From: JBGRQA01 sp041725895 | GTDB lineage: Bacteria; Bacteroidota; Bacteroidia; Bacteroidales; Marinifilaceae | Length of the DNA: 64,000 nucleotides | Direction: 5' to 3' | Assembly (NCBI GenBank): GCA_041725895.1 | Contig: JBGRQA010000008.1 | Location: 1-64,000 of the forward strand | Part shown: piece by piece, positions 8,150-17,668 of the stretch | Position numbering within the stretch: position 1 is the stretch's first letter | Layout of the letters: every line of letters begins with the position of its first letter | Notes under the pieces: model-generated | Told to the model about the DNA's origin: nothing | The model's database searches: none | Seen by the model: the letters and a program-made list of their open reading frames with translations, nothing else | Translations under genes and position numbers: made by a program

Positions 8150-8734
8150 ATGAAGTACCTTATTGTTGGATTAGGAAATATTGGGGCCGAATACCGCAAT
8201 ACCCGTCACAACATTGGATTTACAGTACTGGACCAAATAGCCAAGGAGGCAAACCTCGAATTTAAGGAAGAACGATACGGTGCTGTTACCCACTACAAAT
8301 TCAAAGGCCGCACCTTTATTCTGCTAAAGCCGAACACCTATATGAACCTAAGCGGAAAGGCCGTAAACTACTGGTTGCAGAAGGAAAAAATTCCGGTAGA
8401 GAATATGCTTATTATTGTGGACGACCTGGCCCTGCCTTTCGGCACCCTGCGCCTTCGCCCAAAAGGTAGCGATGCCGGACATAACGGCTTGAAAAACATT
8501 AATCAGATCTTAGGACACCAAAAGTACGCCCGTCTCCGTTTTGGTATTGGAGATAATTTTCACAAAGGCCAGCAAGTAGATTACGTTTTGGGGAAATGGT
8601 CTGAGGAAGAAAACGAGAAACTACCTCCCTATCTGGACACTTGTCTCCAAATTGTTAAAGGATTTGGAACCATAGGGGTACAACGTACCATGAACTCCTA
8701 CAACACTAAGAAAAACGGAAAACAGGAGGGATAA
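8150..8734 (+). CDS. pth: peptidyl-tRNA hydrolase
   Basis: Pth frees tRNA from prematurely released peptidyl-tRNA. The catalytic His is His20 in NTRHNIGF; the substrate-binding NTYMNLSG and the VDDLALPFG motif with the conserved Asp follow. The reading frame is open back to 8021, but family proteins start directly with MKYLIVGLGNIG. The extension also crosses the rplY terminator at 8048-8080, so I chose the ATG at 8150 (194 residues). Confidence 0.94.
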   Translation: MKYLIVGLGNIGAEYRNTRHNIGFTVLDQIAKEANLEFKEERYGAVTHYKFKGRTFILLKPNTYMNLSGKAVNYWLQKEKIPVENMLIIVDDLALPFGTLRLRPKGSDAGHNGLKNINQILGHQKYARLRFGIGDNFHKGQQVDYVLGKWSEEENEKLPPYLDTCLQIVKGFGTIGVQRTMNSYNTKKNGKQEG

Positions 8735-8844
8735 TTCCATTTTTATAAAAAAAGGCATATCTCCAATAGTCAACGGAACTTTTAATCCGTTTGATTTACG
8801 AATGGTTTCTCTACCTGCTAAATTATTAAAGTGAAATAAACCCA

Positions 8845-9228
8845 ATGGGAAGCGAAGAAAAAGTACGAATTGACAAATGGCTCTGGGCTGTTAGAATATT
8901 CAAAACCCGAAGCCTCGCAGCCGAAGCCTGTAAAAAAGGAAAAGTTAGCATAGGTGGGGTAAACGTAAAACCCTCCCGGGATATTAAAATGAACGAGGTT
9001 GTAGACATCAAAGTCCCTCCGATTATTCGCAGCTACCAGGTAAAGAATATTTCGGGCAAGAGAATGTCTGCAAAACTGGCTGTTGATTTCGTCGAGGATG
9101 TAACGGCACAAGATCAGTTAGACCTACTGAATGCGACCAAATCCTACGGCTTTGAGCATCGCCAGCGGGGTGTCGGTCGTCCAACCAAATTGGACCGAAG
9201 ACTGATTGAAAAACTCAAAAACAAATAA
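8845..9228 (+). CDS. RNA-binding S4 domain protein, Hsp15-like
   Basis: This 127-residue basic protein has an N-terminal S4 RNA-binding domain (RIDKWLWAVRIFKTRSLAAEAC, here as RIDKWLWAVR then KTRSLA) and a positively charged C-terminal tail. Heat-shock protein 15 relatives bind stalled 50S subunits that carry a nascent chain and help recycle them. The location next to pth fits a role in rescue of peptidyl-tRNA. A small inverted repeat (8772-8777 with 8786-8791) lies between the two genes. Confidence 0.85.
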   Translation: MGSEEKVRIDKWLWAVRIFKTRSLAAEACKKGKVSIGGVNVKPSRDIKMNEVVDIKVPPIIRSYQVKNISGKRMSAKLAVDFVEDVTAQDQLDLLNATKSYGFEHRQRGVGRPTKLDRRLIEKLKNK

Positions 9229-9299
9229 TAATACTTTCATCTGTTTATATTTTCTTATTTAGGTCAGATGGAACTTACCATTTCTAGAAATCGATACAT

Positions 9300-9836
9300 A
9301 TGCTAATCGCAAGAGAGAAAAAAAGAACCAATTTAGCAGAGTACATTTTGTACATGTGGCAGGTGGAAGACCTGATTCGGGCCTATCGTTTCGACATTAA
9401 CGCCCTGGACAAAGCTGTCATTTCTCAGTTCCAGCAATCCGATGAAGTTCAGAAAGAAATCCGGGATTGGTATGATAACCTGATTGAGATGATGAAAGTG
9501 GACAAGGTGGAAGAAAAAGGACACATGCAGATCATCAAGAACAACATCAATGATTTGCATGAATTCCATTTGTACCTGCTTCAAAAAAAGAAGGATGCCA
9601 AATACCTTCAGCTCTTTAATCTGGCTGCGGGAAACATACATGAATTCCGGCAGAAGTCAAATGCCGGAAATGAAATCAGTGATACCGAAGTTTGCCTCAC
9701 TGCTCTCTACGGAATACTGATGCTGAAATTACAGAAAAAAGAAATCTCGAAAGACACCCTGGGAGCCGTTACTACTTTTAGCAACATGATGGCCTACTTG
9801 TCCGCCCAGCACAAAGCCTTCGAAGAAGAAGAATAA
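9300..9836 (+). CDS. DUF4924 family protein
   Basis: This is a 178-residue, all-helical, cytoplasmic protein with no signal or membrane segment. The beginning (REKKRTNLAEYILYMWQ) and the central NDLHEFHLYLL segment match the DUF4924 family, which is restricted to Bacteroidota. The function is unknown. It is closed by its own strong terminator, so it is likely a single-gene unit or the last gene after the S4-domain gene. Confidence 0.8.
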   Translation: MLIAREKKRTNLAEYILYMWQVEDLIRAYRFDINALDKAVISQFQQSDEVQKEIRDWYDNLIEMMKVDKVEEKGHMQIIKNNINDLHEFHLYLLQKKKDAKYLQLFNLAAGNIHEFRQKSNAGNEISDTEVCLTALYGILMLKLQKKEISKDTLGAVTTFSNMMAYLSAQHKAFEEEE

Positions 9837-9845
9837 AACCTCATA

Positions 9846-9885
9846 CAAATCCCCTGAAGCAATATCCTTCAGGGGATTTGTTTTT
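9846..9885 (+). terminator. intrinsic terminator after the DUF4924 gene
   Basis: A perfect 14-bp stem (9846-9859 with 9867-9880) and a tail of five T. Confidence 0.92.
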
Positions 9886-9902
9886 ACCCTTTTACCTGAG
9901 CC

Positions 9903-10772
9903 ATGAACTTGAACACCAAATCCGGAAACTGGATCCTACTTTTAATTGTATCCCTTATCTGGGGAAGTCCATACATCCTAAGAGAAATTGCCTTAAAAAG
10001 TTTTACCCACTACCAGGTGGCTGCTTTACAGGTATTCATTTCCTTCTGCCTTTTCCTGCCACTAATTGCAAAGAATTTCAAAAAATTAAATTCAGGCAAT
10101 ATTTTTCCCCTGCTGCTATCCGGCTTAACAGGAAATGTAGGCCCCTCCTTTTTCTTTGCCAAAGCCCAAACCCAAATTAATTCCTCGATGGCAGGGATGC
10201 TAAATGCGATGCTTCCTATGGTCACCCTTATGGTAGCCATCCTGCTCTTCAGAAATAAACCACAAAAGCACACTCTGATTGGCATCGCTCTCGGTTTTGG
10301 AGGAACCGCAACCCTGGCTTTTCTGGGTGATTCATATGGTGCCAGCTATTTCTGGGGTATTTTCTACGTATTGATGGCCATTCTTTCCATAGCTGTTAGC
10401 ATCAACCTGGTTAGCTTCTCACTTCCCAACCTTACGGGCGTGGAAATCGCCTCGCTGGCCTTCCTATTTGTGGGACCACTTGCAGGCCTATACCTTGCAA
10501 GTTCTGATCTGCATTCCGCACTGGCAGCAACAGATTTCATACAAAGCAGCACCATGATTGCACTGCTGGGAATTGGTACTTTTGTTGGTGTCATGCTCTA
10601 CAACCAGTTAATAAAACATTCCTCGCATGTTTTTGCAGCTTCCATCGCTTACATCATCCCGGTTGTAGCTCTTTTCTGGGGCATTGTAATTGGTGGCGAC
10701 AATATTTCTCTTTGGCAAATTGCCTCAATTTTGTTTATTCTTGTAGGAGTAAATCTGGTCAATCGACAATAA
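9903..10772 (+). CDS. EamA/DMT-family inner-membrane transporter
   Basis: A 289-residue protein with about ten hydrophobic helices arranged as two EamA repeats (roughly residues 8-135 and 150-288). The first helix motif LIWGSPYILREIAL is typical of drug/metabolite exporters. Substrate cannot be predicted. The start lies only 18 bp beyond the terminator of the preceding gene, which suggests a promoter overlapping that terminator. Confidence 0.88.
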   Translation: MNLNTKSGNWILLLIVSLIWGSPYILREIALKSFTHYQVAALQVFISFCLFLPLIAKNFKKLNSGNIFPLLLSGLTGNVGPSFFFAKAQTQINSSMAGMLNAMLPMVTLMVAILLFRNKPQKHTLIGIALGFGGTATLAFLGDSYGASYFWGIFYVLMAILSIAVSINLVSFSLPNLTGVEIASLAFLFVGPLAGLYLASSDLHSALAATDFIQSSTMIALLGIGTFVGVMLYNQLIKHSSHVFAASIAYIIPVVALFWGIVIGGDNISLWQIASILFILVGVNLVNRQ

Positions 10773-10815
10773 GTCAAAATGAAACAAGTATGATTAAAAT
10801 ATTTATTACACCAAC

Positions 10816-10838
10816 GGAGCTTGCGAGCTCACCGCAAG
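10816..10838 (+). other. two overlapping, mutually exclusive hairpins before lnt
   Basis: GAGCT/AGCTC (10817-10821 with 10826-10830) and CTTGCG/CGCAAG (10820-10825 with 10833-10838) share bases and cannot form together. There is no T run, so this is not a simple terminator. It may be chance. Confidence 0.35.
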
Positions 10839-10895
10839 AAATGATTATTTTACAGCATGCAGTTCCATGTGACCAATGAAAATAAATTTTAACAC

Positions 10896-12494
10896 ATGAA
10901 AAAAAGCAAAGAATTTCTACTAATAGTAGCTAGCGGTATTCTACTGGGCCTCCCCTGGAGTATTCCCGAATTTTTCTTTGCAATATTCCTGGCATGGATT
11001 CCACTTTTCAAACTGGAGGAGGAAAGCCGGAAATCCGCCAACACCTACCAGCTCTTCAACTATTCTTTCCTTTCTTTCCTGATATGGAATCTAATGGGAA
11101 CCTGGTGGATCGCACAGGCCCAATGGGTAGGGGCAATCCTCATCATCCTGATCAATGCAATGGTTCAGGCACTCGTTTTCTGGTGGATCAGCCGGGTACG
11201 AACCACACTAAAAATCCCGATATTATTTCCTCTTCTATTGATATGGCTGGGCTTTGAGCACTTTCATCAAGCCTGGGACCTGGCTTGGCCCTGGCTCAAC
11301 CTGGGCAATTCGCTGGCAAGCTCACCCAAAATCATACAATGGTACGAATATACCGGAGTACGTGGAGGTAGCTTATGGATTCTGTTAATTAATCTAAGTG
11401 CCTGGTATGCCATCCGTGCTATTCAATACAAAAACACTTCCAAAGCAACGGCTTATTCCTCGCTAGCAGTCCTGATATTTGCAATCCCCTTCTGGTACTC
11501 TGTTAAACTAAGGGTAAATTTTGCAGAATCGGATCAATCGCTTCAAATTGCTCTTGTGCAGCCCAACCTGGACCCTTACACCGAAAAATTTGACCCGGTT
11601 CAACAGAAAAAGCACTTGTCCCATTTCTACAAAATGGCAGATTCGGTTTGTACAGAGCAAACTCAAATCCTTTTCGGACCGGAAACATTGATCGTTCAGC
11701 AAATTGATGAAAAGAATTACCAACAGTCTTCCTACTATCAACAGCTATTGGATTTTCAGAAAAAACATCCCGGATTAACTTTAGCTTTGGGCATTCACAC
11801 CTACCAAAAAGCAGGAAAAAGAATCCCTCCGGGTAGCAGATACAATAAGGAAGGTGATTACTATTTCGAAGCTTTCAACACCGCCCTGTTTCAGGAAAGC
11901 GGAAAAGCACCCCAATTCTACCACAAAACAAAACTGGTTCCCCTCTTTGAAAGGATGCCTTTTGTGGATTATCTTACCTTCCTGGGAAAATATTCACTGG
12001 AATTAGGAGGATACACCGGCACGTACAGTAAACGGCAGGGAAGTAAGATTTTGACCAGTGCCGATTCCTCCTTTTCAATTCTACCAATCGTCTGCTTCGA
12101 ATCGGTATTTGGTCCCTATTGTGCCCAACGAATACCGGAAGGTAACAGTTTTTTAGCAGTACTTACCAACGATGGATGGTGGAAACAAACTCCGGGCTAC
12201 CAACACCACTTTCACTTCAGTATAATGCGTGCCATTGAAACCCGTCGCGACTTGGTACGAGTAGCCAATACTGGAATTTCAGCCCTTATCGACGCAAAAG
12301 GCACGGTTATTGTTAAAACTCCATGGTGGAAAAGAACGAGTCTTTCGGGATGCGTTCGATTGTACCATGAGAAAACATTTTTCTCGCAACACGGAGATTA
12401 CATTGGTAGAATCTCCCTATTTTTTGGAATCCTGCTACTTTTGTATGGCGGAATCCAAATACGAATCCAAGGGAACAATAAAAACCGATTTTAA
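10896..12494 (+). CDS. lnt: apolipoprotein N-acyltransferase
   Basis: Lnt adds the third acyl chain to the N-terminal Cys of lipoproteins in the inner membrane. The N-terminal half holds several membrane helices. The C-terminal half is a periplasmic nitrilase-type domain with the triad visible: Glu263 in FGPET, Lys344 in YHKTKLVPL and Cys400 in IVCFES. The length (532) is slightly above the E. coli enzyme. Its presence fits the lipoproteins encoded in this window. Confidence 0.93.
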   Translation: MKKSKEFLLIVASGILLGLPWSIPEFFFAIFLAWIPLFKLEEESRKSANTYQLFNYSFLSFLIWNLMGTWWIAQAQWVGAILIILINAMVQALVFWWISRVRTTLKIPILFPLLLIWLGFEHFHQAWDLAWPWLNLGNSLASSPKIIQWYEYTGVRGGSLWILLINLSAWYAIRAIQYKNTSKATAYSSLAVLIFAIPFWYSVKLRVNFAESDQSLQIALVQPNLDPYTEKFDPVQQKKHLSHFYKMADSVCTEQTQILFGPETLIVQQIDEKNYQQSSYYQQLLDFQKKHPGLTLALGIHTYQKAGKRIPPGSRYNKEGDYYFEAFNTALFQESGKAPQFYHKTKLVPLFERMPFVDYLTFLGKYSLELGGYTGTYSKRQGSKILTSADSSFSILPIVCFESVFGPYCAQRIPEGNSFLAVLTNDGWWKQTPGYQHHFHFSIMRAIETRRDLVRVANTGISALIDAKGTVIVKTPWWKRTSLSGCVRLYHEKTFFSQHGDYIGRISLFFGILLLLYGGIQIRIQGNNKNRF

Positions 12495-12593
12495 AGGTTT
12501 ACAGAAGAACAGACACTCCTCTTTATTGTATCGAATGTTTGGGGTTCTCGGGGTTCTGACAAAAGAAAAACACCAATAAAAAAACATACACAA

Positions 12594-13655
12594 ATGAACA
12601 TTAGCAAACTTCTGATAGGTATGCTTATGGTAAGCTTCATGATTGCAAGACCGGCAAAAGCTTCCATTAAAAGCAAAGAAATCAAAAAATCCTTCCCGGT
12701 GGAAAATGCAACCAGCCTGAAAATTGCCAACCAATATGGTAAACTACAAGTAAAAAGCTGGGACAAAAACACGATCGAATTTGCCATCAAAATCAGCGTA
12801 GAAAGCAATAAAGCGGACAAAGCCCAAACTATGTTGGACAATATTTCGGTCGAATTTACCCAGGGACAAAACTATGTAAATGCCGAAACTAAATTCGGAG
12901 ATTTCTTCGGCTTTCATAAATTAACCAATTCTCTCTTCTCCAAAGGGAAGATGAAAATTGATTATTTGGTACGGATTCCCGCTTCTCTTCCACTGGAAAT
13001 CGTACAGAAGAACGGGAAAATATTTATGGATTCCCACTCAGCCCCCCTTACCCTAGAGCTAAACAATGGGGAGTTCACTGCACAAAACCTGAAAGGAGAA
13101 GGGAAGATGAAGTTCCGTGGCTCCACCATCCAGATTGAAGAATTGAATACTTCGGAAATGGATCTGGGAAATTGTGAATTGAGAATCACAGATGCGGAAA
13201 AGATTACCGCAGAAAGCCGGGATTCGAAAATCAATATTAAATCGATTGGCACTTTCAACCTACATTCGAACCGTGACAAGGTAGAACTGGACCAAGTGGA
13301 ATATCTTTACGGATCATCGGGAATTTCCAAATTCGAAATCAATGACCTGGGAAGCGAGCTGGATTATGATCTAAAATTAGGCCACATGAATATTTTTAAT
13401 GTACACAACATGTTTAGCTTTATCAAGCTGGACTCAAAGTTTTCAGACCTGGGCCTAAGCTTTATGCAGAACAGTAACTTCAATGTGGAGATCAAGCACA
13501 AGAGCGTAAAACTGGATTATCCTGCCAATTTTAAATTAAAGCAGAAGGATACATCTGAGAAAAACACCTACATCACTTCCGGCTTAGTGGGCAAAGACAA
13601 ATCTCCTTCCGATGTAAAAATCCGAGCCAACAATTGTAAAATCAACCTGAACTAG
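12594..13655 (+). CDS. exported DUF4097-like beta-helix protein
   Basis: This 353-residue protein begins with a cleavable signal peptide ending near PAKAS (about residue 24). The mature part is rich in short beta strands and Asp/Asn, with repeated patterns such as NGKIFMDSHSAPLTLELNNGEF (cited as NGKIFMDS and LELNNGEF), resembling DUF4097/DUF2807-type putative adhesin folds. The location is probably periplasmic or outer-membrane associated. Function is unknown. It follows lnt by 99 bp and is ended by the terminator at 13683-13714. Confidence 0.75.
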   Translation: MNISKLLIGMLMVSFMIARPAKASIKSKEIKKSFPVENATSLKIANQYGKLQVKSWDKNTIEFAIKISVESNKADKAQTMLDNISVEFTQGQNYVNAETKFGDFFGFHKLTNSLFSKGKMKIDYLVRIPASLPLEIVQKNGKIFMDSHSAPLTLELNNGEFTAQNLKGEGKMKFRGSTIQIEELNTSEMDLGNCELRITDAEKITAESRDSKINIKSIGTFNLHSNRDKVELDQVEYLYGSSGISKFEINDLGSELDYDLKLGHMNIFNVHNMFSFIKLDSKFSDLGLSFMQNSNFNVEIKHKSVKLDYPANFKLKQKDTSEKNTYITSGLVGKDKSPSDVKIRANNCKINLN

Positions 13656-13682
13656 ACTTTTCAGACCTCCAAATACAAACAG

Positions 13683-13714
13683 AAAGACATTTCAAATCGA
13701 AATGTCTTTTTTTG
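13683..13714 (+). terminator. intrinsic terminator
   Basis: A perfect 11-bp stem (13683-13693 with 13699-13709), a 5-nt loop and a long T run. Confidence 0.92.
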
Positions 13715-13787
13715 TTTTTAACTCATTTTAAGGCATGGGCTCCTTTCTTTTTACTATCTTCCCATTCATATTCAAAAATTGATAACA

Positions 13788-14360
13788 ATGAAACAAGTCA
13801 GTATACTATTAGGATTTCTGTTACTACTTGCCGTAAATACTACAGGTCAAAACAATCTGAAAAAACATTTTGAGAAGGACCTAATCAGTTACACAACCGC
13901 TTTCAATAATAAACAGTGGAATACCGTAACAACGATGATGTATCCCCGAATTTTTGACCTTATGAGCAAAGAAAATCTTATTCTGATTTTTGAACAAATG
14001 GATCAGATGGGAATAAAAATGCATACCGATTTCAAATCGATTGACAAAGTATCTCCGGTGGTTATAAATGGAAAAGAAAAGTACTGTAAAATCAATTACT
14101 CAGGGCTCATCAAAGTAAAACTGACCGGATTAATGGCCCAGGGAAGTTCCATCATCCAACCTCAATTCGAAAAGGAATTTGGAAAAGACAACGTAAAATA
14201 CGACGAAACGACAAACAGTTTTACTATCAATGCAAAAAGATCCATGGTTGCAGTAGCCAATAAAAACAGCACAGAATGGAAGTATGTTGATGTCAATTCC
14301 ACCCAGGCCAAGGGATTAAAGAATTTGATACCACTTACTGTTCGAAAGCAACTGAATTGA
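13788..14360 (+). CDS. exported protein of unknown function
   Basis: A signal peptide (MKQVSILLGFLLLLAVNTTG, cleavage near residue 20) precedes about 170 residues with mixed helix and strand, including an FNNKQWNTVTTMMYPRIFDLM segment resembling the start of small NTF2-like or DUF-type periplasmic proteins (cited as FNNKQWNTV). I do not recognise the family. The frame is open from 13779, but the second ATG at 13788 gives a standard signal peptide start. The following pentapeptide-repeat gene begins 77 bp later. Confidence 0.65.
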   Translation: MKQVSILLGFLLLLAVNTTGQNNLKKHFEKDLISYTTAFNNKQWNTVTTMMYPRIFDLMSKENLILIFEQMDQMGIKMHTDFKSIDKVSPVVINGKEKYCKINYSGLIKVKLTGLMAQGSSIIQPQFEKEFGKDNVKYDETTNSFTINAKRSMVAVANKNSTEWKYVDVNSTQAKGLKNLIPLTVRKQLN

Positions 14361-14437
14361 TTACTGCAAACAGCCATACTCATTTTAGAACAAAACCCCA
14401 ACCGAGGGACTATTCAGGACAACTAAAAATCATACAC

Positions 14438-15022
14438 ATGGGAAGCGTTTATCACGAATGCCAAACCTTTAAAAAAGAGGATTTCACACAAATGAATTTA
14501 CAGAATCAGGAGTTTGAGGAATGTCTTTTTCAAAACTGTAACTTCGCCGGAACAGACCTCTCCCATTGCAATTTCATAGAGTGTATATTTGAGGATTGTG
14601 ACCTTTCCCTAAGCATATTGAACAATACCAGCCTGCAAAATGCACAATTCAATAAATGCAAGCTGATGGGCCTTGATTTCAGCGTTTGCAACGAATTCCT
14701 TTTCAGTACCAGTTTTAAAGCCTGTATTCTGGACCTAGCCGATTTTTTTCAACGCAAGCTAAAGGAAACTCGCTTTATCGATTGCTCCCTGAAGGAAACC
14801 AACTTTACCGAATCGGATTTAAGCAGTGCCCTGTTGCAGAATTGTGACCTTTCAGGGGCCATGTTTAGCCGAACTATTCTGAGCAAAACCGACTTTACCA
14901 CTGCACGCCACTTCTCTATTGATCCCGACATCAACCATGTGAAAGGAGCCAAATTTGCTCTCAACGGACTCGCCGGTTTGTTGGATAAATATGAATTGGA
15001 GATCCAGAATTATTCCTCCTAA
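14438..15022 (+). CDS. pentapeptide-repeat protein
   Basis: About 194 residues built from A(D/N)Lxx-like pentapeptides, for example FEECLFQNCNFAGTDLSHCNF (cited as CNFAGTDLSHCNF) and later TNFTESDLSSALLQNCDLSG, which fold into a right-handed quadrilateral beta helix. Overall layout resembles Qnr/McbG-type proteins that mimic DNA and protect topoisomerases, but resistance activity cannot be inferred from sequence alone. The frame is open from a TTG at 14357 that overlaps the preceding stop. The ATG at 14438 gives a normal family start. Confidence 0.85.
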   Translation: MGSVYHECQTFKKEDFTQMNLQNQEFEECLFQNCNFAGTDLSHCNFIECIFEDCDLSLSILNNTSLQNAQFNKCKLMGLDFSVCNEFLFSTSFKACILDLADFFQRKLKETRFIDCSLKETNFTESDLSSALLQNCDLSGAMFSRTILSKTDFTTARHFSIDPDINHVKGAKFALNGLAGLLDKYELEIQNYSS

Positions 15023-15200
15023 GTCTGAGCTAACGATCCATTCTATGGATACCCCCAGTTCTCATCCAATTGAAACAATATCTTAGTTATTGCTTTCAAT
15101 CTGGTAATTATGGGGGAATCCTGTTGACTTCCCCACATTTCCCCTTTCCTCCCTTTCTGAAATAGCAAGAATGATCAATCCGGTATGCTACCTCATTTCA

Positions 15201-15208
15201 TATCTTTG
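15201..15208 (+). promoter_or_regulatory. -7 element TATCTTTG before the AraC-type gene
   Basis: An exact TAnnTTTG match 41 bp before the ATG at 15249. It lies inside the extended frame that starts at 15171 and supports the downstream start. Just upstream (15111-15135) is a G/C-rich TGGGGGAA...TTCCCCA inverted repeat. Confidence 0.6.
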
Positions 15209-15248
15209 CAATTGCAATAAAAATATCCATAGGCCAATATCATCCACC

Positions 15249-16181
15249 ATGAAAACTCAAAACCCTTACCGTACAGAATACCTTCAAAGAATTAATCGAG
15301 TGATGGACCACATTGAAAACAACCTGGACAAAGAGTTGTCTCTGGAAATTATTGCCGGGGTAGCACATTTCTCCCCTTACCATTTTCACAGAATCTTTTC
15401 GTCATTTACCGGGGAGGCCCTAAACCAGTTCATCAAAAGAAAACGCATCGAGAAAGCAGGCCGATTACTACTCATCAATCCCACACAGCCCATTGGAGAA
15501 ATTGCCTGTGATTGCGGATTCAACAGCAGCGCTGTCTTTTGTCGAAATTTCAGAAATCATTTTGGCATGACCACGCAAGAATTCAGAGCAACATGGCCCT
15601 CCGATTTTAGCAAGAATCATCAACCAAATGGCAAGAATGATCAACTCTGCGAATCGTCCATCGCCTACATTTGCAATGTCAAACAAAATGAAAAATGGAA
15701 GAACATTATGGAACAAAACATTGCCATTAAGGAGATGCCGGCTTTAAACCTAATTTACATCCGGCACATTGGACAATTTCAACTAATCGGCAAAGCCTAC
15801 GAAAAGCTCTTCAACTGGGCAGGACCTAGGGGATTGATTAATCCACCCCATACAAAGGGGGTAACGGTGTACCATGACGATCCCAAAATCACAGACCTGG
15901 AAAAAGTACAGCAAAGTGCCTGCATCACCATAGAGCAAGATGTTACCGTGGAGGGTGAAATTGGGAAAATGAATCTTCCTGCCAACAAATGCGCAGTAGG
16001 TTCTTTTGAAATAGGCCAGGAGGAATTTGAAACGGCGTGGTCTACCACGTGTGGATGGGTGACCGAAAATGGTTACCAACCAATCGATTCTGCGCCTTAT
16101 GAAATCTATTACAACGACCACAAACAACATCCGGAAGGCAAGTTTATTGTGGATATCTGTATCCCGGTAAAACCTCTCTAA
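15249..16181 (+). CDS. AraC-family regulator with GyrI-like effector domain
   Basis: About 310 residues. Two helix-turn-helix units of the AraC/XylS type occupy roughly residues 8-105 (ELSLEIIAGVAHFSPYHFHRIF, cited as LEIIAGVAHFSPYHFHRIF, and the second unit with FNSSAVFCRNFRNHFGMTTQEF). The C-terminal 150 residues are a GyrI-like/SOUL-type effector-binding domain that starts near AIKEMPALNLIYIRHIGQF. Such regulators often sense small hydrophobic or cationic compounds. Targets are unknown. The start at 15249 is preferred over 15171 because of the promoter between them. Confidence 0.88.
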   Translation: MKTQNPYRTEYLQRINRVMDHIENNLDKELSLEIIAGVAHFSPYHFHRIFSSFTGEALNQFIKRKRIEKAGRLLLINPTQPIGEIACDCGFNSSAVFCRNFRNHFGMTTQEFRATWPSDFSKNHQPNGKNDQLCESSIAYICNVKQNEKWKNIMEQNIAIKEMPALNLIYIRHIGQFQLIGKAYEKLFNWAGPRGLINPPHTKGVTVYHDDPKITDLEKVQQSACITIEQDVTVEGEIGKMNLPANKCAVGSFEIGQEEFETAWSTTCGWVTENGYQPIDSAPYEIYYNDHKQHPEGKFIVDICIPVKPL

Positions 16182-16194
16182 TAGAAAAAGAACA

Positions 16195-16221
16195 GGGTGT
16201 CCTCTCAAATATCGGACACCC
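16195..16221. terminator. shared terminator between convergent genes
   Basis: An 8-bp GC-rich stem (16195-16202 with 16214-16221) lies between the AraC-type gene and the oxidoreductase. The T-rich side follows on the minus strand, so it serves the minus-strand gene best. Confidence 0.7.
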
Positions 16222-16273
16222 TACTGTAACTTTTAATGAAAAGATCCTTATTTCTCAAAATCACAGCTATCGG

Positions 16274-17668
16274 CTACTGCATTTTCTTAAGAATCTCCCT
16301 AGCAATCACGACACCATTCACAGAAGCCTGCATTAATCCCCGGGTAATTCCGGCCCCATCGCCGCCCAAGTAGAGATTCTTCACGGAGGTAGACTGAAAA
16401 TCCTTCCCCACTTTGGTGATGTTGCTGTAGAACTTCACCTCCACCCCGTACAGCAGGGTTTCGTCCGAAGCCAAACCAGGTGTAATCTTGTCCAGGGCAA
16501 AAATCATTTCCTCAATATCTTTCATGATACGGTGAGGCAATACGAGGCTCAGGTCACCGGGAACCGCATCCTTCAAAGTAGGTATAATGTTGTTGCGGTA
16601 CAGGCGCTGTGGTGTGGTTCTGCGTCCGCGGATAAAATCGCCAAAACGCTGCACCAGGATTTGGTTATTGGTCAGCATATTGGCCAGGCGAGCTACATGC
16701 TTTCCGTATTCGATAGGAGCCTTGAATGGTTCGGTAAATTTCTGGGATACGAGCAACGCAAAGTTGGTATTCTCACTCTTCAGATCCTTGTAGCTATGGC
16801 CATTCACCACGGCCAAATCGCCATCGTAGTATTCCGAAGAAACAAAACCTCCCGGATTGGAGCAAAAGGTCCGCACCTTATCATCAAAAGTCTTTGTGTA
16901 ATGCACGAGTTTTGCTTCATAGAAATTCTCATTAATCTCCTGCATAATTTCGTTACGACACTCCACACGAACACCTATGTCGACAACCCCTACTTCTGTA
17001 GAAATTCTCTCCTTATCACATTGTTTCAATAGCCAGTCGGAACCTTCACGCCCAACACAAACCATTACCTGGTCGGCATAGTACTCCCCGGCACCATTGC
17101 GCACCCCACGTATTTCATCTCCTTCCAAAATTAATTGATCCACGGCGGAATTAAAATGCACATCAACTCCTTTCTCCACCAGAAAATCATATAGCTTACG
17201 GTACAAATCCTGCGCCTTTTCCGTTCCCAGGTGACGCACCGGACAATGCACCAACTTCAGGTTGGCTTCGATAGCTTTTCTTCGGATCTGTTCCATTTCC
17301 AAAGTCAGTTTTTCGCCGTGAATACTGGAATCGGCACCAAATTCCAGGTAGATATCATCGGTATACTTAATAAAATCTATGGTTTCCTCCATCCCCAAAT
17401 ATTCCGGCAACGTTCCTCCTACCTCCGGAGAAAGGGATAGCTTTCCATCAGAAAAGGCACCCGCCCCAGCCCAACCGGTAGTAATACTACAGGGTTTGCA
17501 ATGTACACATACTCCTTCATTGGTGTGCTTGGGACAACTTCGGTTGTAGATTCCCCTTCCCTTCTCCAGCATCAGAATCTTAAGTTCTTTTCCGGATTTC
17601 ACCAATTCATAAGCACAAAAAATACCGGCAGGACCGGCCCCAACAATAATTACATCGTATCTGTTCAT
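16274..17668 (-). CDS. FAD-dependent oxidoreductase (COG2509-like)
   Basis: The N-terminal Rossmann motif VGAGPAGIFCAYEL binds FAD. A Cys-rich segment (CPKHTNEGVCVHCKPC, four Cys) follows near residue 45, and the closing YLGGDGAGITRGLMQA is the typical C-terminal FAD motif. Members are uncharacterised, predicted flavin dehydrogenases of about 460-540 residues and are sometimes annotated as geranylgeranyl-reductase-like. The frame is open to 17698, but starting at the ATG at 17668 (464 residues) gives MNRYDVIIVGAG, the usual beginning. Substrate is unknown. Confidence 0.82.
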   Translation of the reverse strand: MNRYDVIIVGAGPAGIFCAYELVKSGKELKILMLEKGRGIYNRSCPKHTNEGVCVHCKPCSITTGWAGAGAFSDGKLSLSPEVGGTLPEYLGMEETIDFIKYTDDIYLEFGADSSIHGEKLTLEMEQIRRKAIEANLKLVHCPVRHLGTEKAQDLYRKLYDFLVEKGVDVHFNSAVDQLILEGDEIRGVRNGAGEYYADQVMVCVGREGSDWLLKQCDKERISTEVGVVDIGVRVECRNEIMQEINENFYEAKLVHYTKTFDDKVRTFCSNPGGFVSSEYYDGDLAVVNGHSYKDLKSENTNFALLVSQKFTEPFKAPIEYGKHVARLANMLTNNQILVQRFGDFIRGRRTTPQRLYRNNIIPTLKDAVPGDLSLVLPHRIMKDIEEMIFALDKITPGLASDETLLYGVEVKFYSNITKVGKDFQSTSVKNLYLGGDGAGITRGLMQASVNGVVIAREILKKMQ

